A model generated the notes under the pieces. The model was not told the DNA's origin. It saw nothing but the letters and a program-made list of their open reading frames with translations, and searched no databases. A stretch of 49,847 bases of DNA, taken from NCBI GenBank assembly GCA_037445875.1, contig JBBIJR010000018.1, forward strand, positions 1-49,847, given 5' to 3'. How positions within the stretch are numbered: the stretch's first letter is position 1; the number at the start of each line of letters is the position of its first letter. The position numbers and the translations under genes are program-made. Shown here piece after piece: positions 43,312 to 49,847 of this stretch. Origin of the DNA: JBBIJR01 sp037445875. GTDB lineage: Bacteria > CLD3 > SB21.

Positions 43312-44037
43312 TCAGCGTCCGTACTTCTGCAGTTGATGCAGCAGGGCCCTGAAGTCCTTTGGAAGGGGTGCCGTAAAGCATTGCCGCTCGCTGGAATTAG
43401 CAGCCGTCCATTCCAACGAGTACGCGTGCAGGGTTGCGCGGTCCATCAGCGGACGTTCCTCGCGACCGGCTTTGGGCCTGTAGCCCGGCTTGATGCGGGA
43501 TAGATAAAGGGCGCTGTTGTTCCCGTACACGTCGTCCACGGCCAGAGGGTGGCCGATGGACGCGAAATGAATTCGTATCTGATGGGTGCGCCCCGTTTCC
43601 GGCAGAGCCTCTATCAGGCTGTATGAAGCAAACGTCTCGACGGTCCGATACACCGTTGCCGCAGGTCTGCCAAACTGCACGTCGATCCGCACTGTCCCCG
43701 GTCGTGAAGGATTCGGCGCAATTGGCCGGTCGACACGTCCTGTCCGCGGTGAAGGCATGCCTTCGACCAGCGCGAGATAGGTCTTGATCACTCTCCGCTC
43801 TTCGAACAACCGGTTCAACATGCGGTGGGCGGCGGCGCTGCGTGCGAACACCATGACACCGCTTGTCTCACGGTCCAGCCGGTGCACGACGAAGAGGTCT
43901 CCGTACCTTTCTCTCAGTACGCCCAACGCATGGGGAATCGCCGGGTCGTGCCGATCCTGTATGGACAACAATTTGGGCGGTTTGTTGATCACGACCAGTT
44001 CCGCATCCTCAAACAGGATGTCCGGAAGCCATTTCAC
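43312..44037 (-). CDS. RluA-family RNA pseudouridine synthase
   Basis: A 241-residue pseudouridine synthase. The catalytic loop is VVHRLDRETSGVMVFARS (Asp55). Other motifs are FEDAELVVINKPPKLLSIQD, RVIKTYLALVEG, and the binding strand LPETGRTHQIRIHFASIGHP LAVD. There is no N-terminal S4 domain, so it resembles RluA/TruC-type enzymes that modify a specific rRNA or tRNA uridine; which one is unknown. It lies 14 bases after the SpoIIE phosphatase gene, probably as the third gene of that operon. Confidence 0.92.
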   Translation of the reverse strand: MKWLPDILFEDAELVVINKPPKLLSIQDRHDPAIPHALGVLRERYGDLFVVHRLDRETSGVMVFARSAAAHRMLNRLFEERRVIKTYLALVEGMPSPRTGRVDRPIAPNPSRPGTVRIDVQFGRPAATVYRTVETFASYSLIEALPETGRTHQIRIHFASIGHPLAVDDVYGNNSALYLSRIKPGYRPKAGREERPLMDRATLHAYSLEWTAANSSERQCFTAPLPKDFRALLHQLQKYGR

Positions 44038-44051
44038 CGCCCGGCCAACAA

Positions 44052-46526
44052 TCAGCGTACCTTGACGACGATCATGGTCATGTCATCGTGCTGGGCTGTC
44101 GGACCGACGAAGGCCGACACCTCCGAGCGAATCGCCGAGATGATCTCCGACGCGGTCGCCGACGCACGGTCCTGGATGATGCGGTGGAGCCGCTCCTCGC
44201 CAAACTCCTCACCACGCCTGTTCATGGCCTCGGAGAACCCGTCCGTATACAAGACGAAAAGGTCGCCGGATCGGAGGGGTACGGTGATTTCTTCCAGGGA
44301 CTCGCGAAACATGGCTCCACGGGCCAGGCCGAGGGCGATTCCGCCGGACAACACCTGCATGCTTTCCTGCTGGACGGACTGCTTGACGATCAGGGGATTG
44401 TGTCCCGCACGAGACATTTGGACCTGCATCCGCTCGAGATCGAAAATGGCGTAGATCATGCTTATGAAACGGCCTCGCTCTACCTGGTCGTAGAAAATAT
44501 CGTTGGCCTGGGCTAGGGTCTCCCGGGTGGAGTGAGCGGTCAACCGGGCCTGCGTTTGCACGATTCCTTTGATCAGGGTCATGTAAAAAGCGGCCGATAC
44601 GCCTTTGCCCGAGACGTCTCCGATCACGACACCGAATTTTTGCTGTGTATTGCCGAAGTCGATGAAATCGTAATAATCCCCGCCCACCTCGTACGCCGGA
44701 TCGCACAGCGTGGCCAACTCAAAACGGCTGCTGGCAGGAACCTTGCAGCACAACATCGTGGTTTGAATATGGCGGGCTATCTCGAACTCACGGGCCATGC
44801 GCTGCTTCTGCTGCAACTCGCGGACATAGTCCGGCACATATTCGAGGATATCGTCCCCGGTTTCCCTACCGGTCAGGCCAAGAACGGCAAGCAGTGCAAG
44901 CCCGCCAACCGCCGTGATCAGGATCGCTCCCTGATAGATGTCGCCGGACAGCAGAAACGCCGATCCTTCAAGAATGAGATACGACAGAAGACCCGTCACG
45001 AAGAGCGTGAGGAAATCGTACCGAATCGCGGCGAACGTGTACCCTGCGGCTATGAAAAGGCCCAGGATAAGCCGGGTTTCAAGGGGAAACACGGACGAAA
45101 AAACGTACGGATAAAGTGTGAAAACGAGCATGCCCGCCGAATACAGCACCCAGCGGCTCCTGATTTTCAGTCTAATGACGGAAAGGAAGAGGAGGCCGTA
45201 CGAATGGAAGAATATGATCGAAGAATACAGACCACTCCCCAGCAGGAACCAGCCTCCCTGACCGTCGAACTTGGTGTGGCTTTCCGGGCCAGGAAGGTAA
45301 AACGACCCTGGCAGGAGGGCCATCACCGCATGGATGCCTCCCACGAGTGCGAAACTGAACATCAGGCCGCGGAACAAGGAGATCCCGAAACGCCGGTTGA
45401 GTACATGGCCGAATCGCACGGCCTCAAACGTCTGGTATTTCTCCGGCCAGGCATCCCGAGCCACGGCTGCACTCACCGACACGATAATACCCGACGCGAA
45501 CCCCCACCATCCGCCGGCAAACACCATGATCAGCAACAGAATCCAGAATCCCAGGGAGGACAACATGGTGTACATCATGACTGAAAACGACAACATCGTA
45601 AGGAAGCCGAAGAAGAGGCCCAGGCGAAAGTCGAATGCTCCTTTGCGAAAGCGTACGAAGAAGTAGATGATCGTGAGAATCGTGGCGAGCAGAACGAGTA
45701 CCGTTTGGACGATATCCTGTACGTCGCTGAACCACCGTTTTGTGTACGGAACGAACGATTCGGGCCATGCATATTTCCGTTCAAACCCGGAAAGCAGGCC
45801 GTCCCGGATGCGCACCCGCAGCGTTTCCGTCAGCCCATGCAAACGTTCCTTCTTCTCCAGTGTAAACTCGAACGCCGAGCTGTTCCGGTCGGACATGTTC
45901 ATGCGGTTCGTCTCGCGGTAGGCAACCGGATCGAACCCGAGACGGTCCAACCACAGAAGAACGTGTGTGCTTGCCGAATCCACCGTCATGGCCGCTCGAA
46001 GAGACGAAGCGGGAGCCTGTTCCAAAGCCAGCCGTTCCCTGGATACCTTGTCGTCGTGCACAGTGAATGAAAGGAGCCGCTCGTTGGCGTCAAAGGCTGC
46101 GGCCAATCTGCGTCCTTCCGGCTTCTGTCCGCTCGAATTGTCGTCGTCACCCCGGCTCAGGCGGAAGCTGCGTTCATCCTCGAACAGGAATTCCATCTCC
46201 CAGGCGTAAGCCGGTACCTCCCGGCTCAGCCGTGCAATGCCATTCTGTCGTCCCTCCGTCTCCAGCATGTAGTGGATCAACGCTCGCTGGGAGCGGATTT
46301 GAAGTCGGAAGGGTCTTTGTTCCCAATCTCCGGGGAGCGAGAGATCCGGTGACCGCAGAAAGGAACGCACAAGGTTCAGGGCTCGTTCGCGCGTCGGCAG
46401 GGCTTCAACGGCGGTCTCGGGACTGAATGCGCGGAATACGGAGGCGTAGTACACGATGCCGACGATACCGGCGGAAATGAGCAGCCAGTCTTCTGTATCA
46501 AAGAGTCGTTTCCGGCTGTCTATCAC
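44052..46526 (-). CDS. membrane-bound SpoIIE-type PP2C phosphatase
   Basis: An 824-residue protein. One N-terminal membrane helix (about 13-32) is followed by an extracytoplasmic domain of about 220 residues. A block of some eight to ten membrane helices occupies roughly 270-590 (VQTVLVLLATILTIIYFFV onwards). The C-terminal 200 residues are a SpoIIE/RsbU phosphatase: GGDYYDFIDFG, VVIGDVSGKGVSAAFYMTLI, AGHNPLIV, LYTDGFSEAMNRRGEEFG and HDDMTMIVVKV, with the metal-binding Asp residues. Such enzymes dephosphorylate anti-sigma-factor antagonists and related switches. The start is GTG 46526 (GTGA overlap with the upstream stop, GAGG before it); the open frame extending to 46913 lies inside the glycosyltransferase gene and is rejected. 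Confidence 0.88.
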   Translation of the reverse strand: MIDSRKRLFDTEDWLLISAGIVGIVYYASVFRAFSPETAVEALPTRERALNLVRSFLRSPDLSLPGDWEQRPFRLQIRSQRALIHYMLETEGRQNGIARLSREVPAYAWEMEFLFEDERSFRLSRGDDDNSSGQKPEGRRLAAAFDANERLLSFTVHDDKVSRERLALEQAPASSLRAAMTVDSASTHVLLWLDRLGFDPVAYRETNRMNMSDRNSSAFEFTLEKKERLHGLTETLRVRIRDGLLSGFERKYAWPESFVPYTKRWFSDVQDIVQTVLVLLATILTIIYFFVRFRKGAFDFRLGLFFGFLTMLSFSVMMYTMLSSLGFWILLLIMVFAGGWWGFASGIIVSVSAAVARDAWPEKYQTFEAVRFGHVLNRRFGISLFRGLMFSFALVGGIHAVMALLPGSFYLPGPESHTKFDGQGGWFLLGSGLYSSIIFFHSYGLLFLSVIRLKIRSRWVLYSAGMLVFTLYPYVFSSVFPLETRLILGLFIAAGYTFAAIRYDFLTLFVTGLLSYLILEGSAFLLSGDIYQGAILITAVGGLALLAVLGLTGRETGDDILEYVPDYVRELQQKQRMAREFEIARHIQTTMLCCKVPASSRFELATLCDPAYEVGGDYYDFIDFGNTQQKFGVVIGDVSGKGVSAAFYMTLIKGIVQTQARLTAHSTRETLAQANDIFYDQVERGRFISMIYAIFDLERMQVQMSRAGHNPLIVKQSVQQESMQVLSGGIALGLARGAMFRESLEEITVPLRSGDLFVLYTDGFSEAMNRRGEEFGEERLHRIIQDRASATASEIISAIRSEVSAFVGPTAQHDDMTMIVVKVR

Positions 46527-47938
46527 GATGCCTCGACGGGATGGGCTTTCAGGGATTTGAACGCCTTCCAGGCCAGCGTTCCCACGAGAAGGGCATAGAA
46601 GGGCAGGTATTCCCAGAACACGAGAGCGCGATCTTCCGTCCAACGGCCCGTGTCGGCAAACTGGACGGCGGCGTCGTACGAAAGGAAAACGAGTCCTGTG
46701 AAAAGTATCCAGGCAAGATTGGGCACGACGCACAAGAGGGGGACGATCCAAGTAACATACCATGGATGCACCGTCGGACTCACGACCAGCGTGCAGCCGA
46801 TCAGTATGAACGCTGCGTGCGGCAGCCCTTCCTTTTGAGCCTGGAAGGGCCGGCGGCTCTGTTTCCAGAGCATCCAAACGGTGGTCAGCATCAAGACGCT
46901 GGCGGATATCCATTTGGTCACGAGCCGTGGTTTGTTATCGGTCCAGAAACCCAGCCACTCGTGCGGGTTCGGATCGTTGGCCATCTCTTCCTCCAGCAAG
47001 CGGTAGACGACGCCGTACACGGAGGAGTTGAACTCCCAACGTTCAAGATAAGCGGAGAGCGCGACGAATGCGGACACCTGGTTCGTCGAAAAGGGCCAGT
47101 ACACGAGCAGCACGACGGCCGCAAAAACGCCGGCGGCAAGCGCCCACGTTTTAAAGCGCGATCGGATGTCTTCGAGAAACGGTAGAAGGAGGATGGAAGC
47201 GAATTTCGTCAGGAACGACAAGCCGAGGAGAAAGCCGGCCTGCAGCGTACGGGCACGGATGGCGAAGTAGATCGAAAGTGTGAGCAGAAAGACGTACACG
47301 GCGTCTGCGTGGCCGCTCCCCGCCACCTCCACCACGACCAGGGGGTTCCACGCGTATACGGCGACCCATCCCACGGCCCGCCCCAGAAATCTGAGCAGGG
47401 CAAGGAGCGTAAGAATGGTCCCGAAGTCAGCCAGTATCATGGCGGCCTTCATAGCCCAGACGGACTCAGACAGGACCGTCACGACGCGAAACACCACTTG
47501 CAGCACGGGCGGATAGATCGTCGGGATTTCTTTGTGATTGATTAACGGGTAGACGGTGCTGTCTCGCAGCCCGATCAGGTTATCGGCATCGGGCGAGTAT
47601 TGGTATGGATTGATGCCCGCGTTGGCCACGCGCCCGTCCCAGACATAACGGTAGACATCATCGCTGAGCACGGGTTGACTGAAGAGGAGAGTGACCCGAA
47701 ACACGATGGCCGCGGTCACGATGAGTTCCGGCGAAAAAAAACTCCGGCTCCAAAGAAACCGGATGTAGGTCACCAAAACGAGGTACAGAGCAAAGGCGCA
47801 GCCGAAGTAGAAAAACAGATCGCGTCCTCCCGACCGCAGGTCCGAAATTTGCGAAAGGCCGAAAAAGGCGGCTTCCATCCCGGCCCCGAGTACGAGCAGA
47901 ACCCAGAAACTGTGAGGCAACAGGAGCCGGAGGAGCAT
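46523..47938 (-). CDS. GT-C family integral-membrane glycosyltransferase (GT87/DUF2029-like)
   Basis: A 471-residue membrane protein with about ten hydrophobic helices. The first large loop holds the acidic catalytic-type motif VLSDDVYRYVWDGRVANAGI NPYQYSP, then HKEIPTIYPP, both typical of polyprenyl-phosphate-sugar-dependent mannosyl-type transferases. It probably adds a sugar to a lipid or cell-wall precursor on the outer face of the inner membrane. The product is unknown. Its stop overlaps the phosphatase GTG start (GTGA), so the two are translationally coupled. Confidence 0.85.
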   Translation of the reverse strand: MLLRLLLPHSFWVLLVLGAGMEAAFFGLSQISDLRSGGRDLFFYFGCAFALYLVLVTYIRFLWSRSFFSPELIVTAAIVFRVTLLFSQPVLSDDVYRYVWDGRVANAGINPYQYSPDADNLIGLRDSTVYPLINHKEIPTIYPPVLQVVFRVVTVLSESVWAMKAAMILADFGTILTLLALLRFLGRAVGWVAVYAWNPLVVVEVAGSGHADAVYVFLLTLSIYFAIRARTLQAGFLLGLSFLTKFASILLLPFLEDIRSRFKTWALAAGVFAAVVLLVYWPFSTNQVSAFVALSAYLERWEFNSSVYGVVYRLLEEEMANDPNPHEWLGFWTDNKPRLVTKWISASVLMLTTVWMLWKQSRRPFQAQKEGLPHAAFILIGCTLVVSPTVHPWYVTWIVPLLCVVPNLAWILFTGLVFLSYDAAVQFADTGRWTEDRALVFWEYLPFYALLVGTLAWKAFKSLKAHPVEAS

Positions 47939-47945
47939 AAAGATA

Positions 47946-47975
47946 TTGAGTTAGTACGGGGATTTCTTTACCTTG
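47946..47975 (+). promoter_or_regulatory. promoter of rqcH
   Basis: TTG-N20-TACCTTG, exact match. The predicted start near 47982 leaves a leader of about 58 bases before the TTG start at 48040. It lies upstream of, and its transcript crosses, the oppositely directed glycosyltransferase promoter. Confidence 0.6.
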
Positions 47976-47984
47976 CAACCGCGA

Positions 47985-48013
47985 AAATTTAGCAAACCCT
48001 GCTACAAACGCAA
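47985..48013 (-). promoter_or_regulatory. candidate promoter of the glycosyltransferase-phosphatase-RluA operon
   Basis: Minus strand TTG-N19-TAAATTT. The predicted start is near 47978, about 40 bases before the ATG at 47938. It faces the rqcH promoter, so the two transcripts start within a few bases of one another on opposite strands. Confidence 0.45.
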
Positions 48014-48039
48014 CATCATTCAAGAAGTCTCGGGTTTTA

Positions 48040-49718
48040 TTGCTCCTTAGTTATTACACGCTGAAGCGCTGGATCTCGGAAGTCGGGCCGCGGATCACCG
48101 GCGCCCGCATCGTCGAAGTCTTTTCGCAGACCAGGGACGTGCTGCATGTGGGGCTCGTGGACACGCGGCGCAGATCCTGTTGTCTGGAGATATCCGCAGA
48201 GGCACGGTGGGCGCACATCGCCCTGCGGGAGGATCTTCGACGGCGTTCCCGCAATACCGTCGATCTTCTCCCCGGTGCCCGGAGTCAGCGGCTGACGGCG
48301 GTGGACTTATTGGAATCGGACCGCATCGTCCGGATGGCCTTGAGCGGCGGCGGCGCCCTTTGGATCGAATTGTTCGGGTCGGCCCAGGTGTACCTCACCG
48401 ATGAACGCTCGATCGTCGTGGGCGCTTTCAAGGAGGAGAAGACAGTGCTTGGATCCGTTTTCGCACCGTCGGAGGAAACATTCTCCGGCGGTTGCGACTC
48501 GTTTGCAGCCGTGGCGGAAGATGTGCAGACCCTTGTGTTGAGGCTGTCCCAGGGCCGCCTGCATTTCAATAAGATCCTCGCGCTGGAACTTCACCACCGT
48601 CTCCTCGCGGCGGCGGAGCGGCCGGATCTCCGAAGGGCGTTTGAGGTATGCACGGAACTACTCCGTGACCTGCAGCACGATGCTCCACGGATCTACCTCG
48701 TTCGCGGTGAGCCGAAGGTCTTCTCGGTCGTCCGTCTGCGGCACCTTGAAGAACGCTCCGGAGGGGAAGGGTCTGTACAGCAGGAGTCGTTTGGTTCGGT
48801 CAACGAAGCGATCTTAAGGTACCTCGGATCGAAGCATGGGTTCGAACACAAACGACGTATGCACGCGGAACTGGTGCGGGCCGTTAAGCAGCGGATCAGG
48901 AAACTGACGCGGCTCGCGGTAGAACTGGATCGGGAGAAACAGCAAGCGGAAGGATTCGATCGGTACGAAACGTGGCGCATCTGCTGACTCAGCATATCGG
49001 AGAACTTCGACGGGGGATGACCGAGCTTTGTTTACAGTCGCCGTCGGAGTTAGACGGCGCGCCGAGCGCCATTCCGCTGGACGCTACCCTGACTCCACAG
49101 GAGAACGTTGCCTCCTACTTCGCCCGCGCGCGAAAACTGAAAGGCTCAGTTCGTAAGATCGAAGGACGCCTGGAGACGCTGAACAAGGAAATGGCAGAAC
49201 TGAACAAGCTGTTGGAGGAATTTCGTGAACCGGCGACTGGCCAATTACATCGGCTGGAGTCGACCCATCATGCCTTCTGCGAGAAGGGTTGGATCCAGCG
49301 TGAAAGCACGGCAAAGAAGAGGGATGACGGCGGAGAGCTGAAGTTCCGCGAGTACATTGTCAGCGGTAACTGGCACGTCTACGTGGGACAGAACGATCGC
49401 AAGAATGACCTGCTGACGTTTCGGTTTGCGAAGAAAGATGACTGGTGGTTTCATGCGCGCGGTGTGGCCGGTTCGCACGTGATTCTGCGTCGAACGGGGC
49501 GGAGCGATAACCCGAGCCGGGCCGCACTCGAACAGGCGGCTTCCCTGGCGGCCTATTTCAGCCGGGCCCGAACGTCGGGTCTGGTGCCGGTGACGTACAC
49601 GCAAAAGAAGTATGTGAGGAAATCCAGAGGCGCGGCCGCCGGAGAGGTCGTGGTCGAAAGGGAGGAGGTGGTTGTGGTGCCGCCGGTAGAGCCCCGCCAG
49701 CCGGAACCGGCCGAATGA
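48040..49718 (+). CDS. rqcH: RqcH/NFACT ribosome quality-control protein, split by an apparent frameshift
   Basis: The NFACT-N domain starts LLSYYTLKRWISEVGPRITG and keeps the DR pair (Asp94-Arg95 in ESDRIVRMAL) that binds tRNA in RqcH. After a helical region, the frame stops at 48985-48987, just after GFDRYETW. One frame back, AHLLTQHIGELRRGM continues the family's coiled coil, followed by LTPQENVASYFARARKLKG and the NFACT-R domain (FREYIVSGNWHVYVGQNDRK NDLL, DDWWFHARGVAGSHVILRR). A missing G in TGG near 48974-48975 restores a product of about 559 residues. RqcH adds Ala tails to chains stalled on the large ribosomal subunit. TTG 48040 is the best start; no ATG fits. Confidence 0.85.
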
Positions 49719-49752
49719 GTATGCCGACGTCCCGTATGGATATTAGACGGAT

Positions 49753-49847
49753 ATGAAAGACCCGGAGGAATCGGTTTCCATCGGTGTGCTGCTCCGTCCG
49801 GATACGGTGCGGCTGGAGCTTTCGGGACGGACCAAGCTCGAGATCAT
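49753..49847 (+). CDS. 5' end of a gene, possibly SpoIID/LytB-like
   Basis: ATG 49753 opens a frame to the window's right edge (31 codons): KDPEESVSIGVLLRPDTVRL followed by ELSGRTKLEI. The pattern S-V-x-I-G-V-L-L then a second strand V-R-L-E-L-S-G resembles the start of SpoIID/LytB-domain proteins, but the fragment is too short to be sure. It follows rqcH by 34 bases on the same strand. Confidence 0.4.
   Translation, partial: MKDPEESVSIGVLLRPDTVRLELSGRTKLEI

Noticed and set aside
46527..46913. N-terminal extension of the SpoIIE phosphatase into the glycosyltransferase gene
   Set aside because: The extra 129 residues are an out-of-frame reading of the glycosyltransferase; the GTG at 46526 with GAGG upstream is a better start.

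Overview
The window is GC-rich, gene-dense chromosomal DNA from a Gram-negative-type bacterium, most likely of the Fibrobacteres-Chlorobi-Bacteroidetes (FCB) group, perhaps an Ignavibacteria/Kapabacteria-like lineage. Four things support this. An M1 peptidase ends in a 'PNPFN ... GVYLYRL' type-A sorting domain of the type IX secretion kind. There is a PorV-like outer-membrane protein and a GWxTD-type protein. At least seven promoters match TTG-N20-TAnnTTG, the Bacteroidota-style -33/-7 signal, instead of the proteobacterial -35/-10. A 20-N gap and two single-base frameshifts in otherwise intact genes suggest a draft or metagenome assembly. The species cannot be named from the sequence alone.

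Layout. 1-8.4 kb (minus): a five-gene operon reading leftwards from a promoter at 8403-8432 (CPA2 K+/H+ antiporter, RCK-type K+ channel, stand-alone cyclic-nucleotide-binding protein, CPA1 Na+/H+ antiporter, amidohydrolase lipoprotein), then a TonB-C-like protein and a truncated DUF1684 protein. 8.5-9.7 kb: tRNA-Arg(UCU), an orphan 170-aa protein and a long inverted repeat. 9.7-16.2 kb: a secreted M1 peptidase (minus), then a plus-strand operon of a CDF metal exporter with three C-terminal dimerisation domains, pgeF, a PAS/phosphoacceptor protein without a kinase domain, and trmJ; purQ converges on it. 16.5-20.2 kb: an envelope cluster (TPR/coiled-coil/CsgG-domain protein, PorV-like protein, frameshifted FN3-type lipoprotein) closed by a clear intrinsic terminator. 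20.2-26 kb: BatD-like protein and nadK, then on the minus strand a CPBP protease, an M61 peptidase and pyrD. 26.2-35.9 kb: tamB and tatD (overlapping stop/start), then a MacAB-TolC-type efflux operon. 35.9-42.2 kb (minus): DUF444 protein, prkA kinase, GWxTD/TPR protein and fatty-acid desaturase. 42.3-48 kb: a 67-aa membrane protein, yggX, a decayed stretch with an ABC-ATPase remnant, an RluA-type pseudouridine synthase, and a membrane SpoIIE phosphatase overlapping a GT-C glycosyltransferase. 48-49.8 kb: rqcH split by an apparent frameshift, and the start of another gene.

How it fits together: most genes are housekeeping (ion and pH balance, nucleotide synthesis, RNA modification, ribosome rescue) or envelope biogenesis (TamB, PorV-like, CsgG-domain, efflux, sorted peptidase). 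No phage, complete mobile element, CRISPR array or classic defence island is visible. The items most worth pursuing are the promoter grammar, the CsgG/PorV/lipoprotein unit, the triple-domain CDF exporter, the kinase-less PAS/DHp protein, and the orphan gene beside the tRNA.
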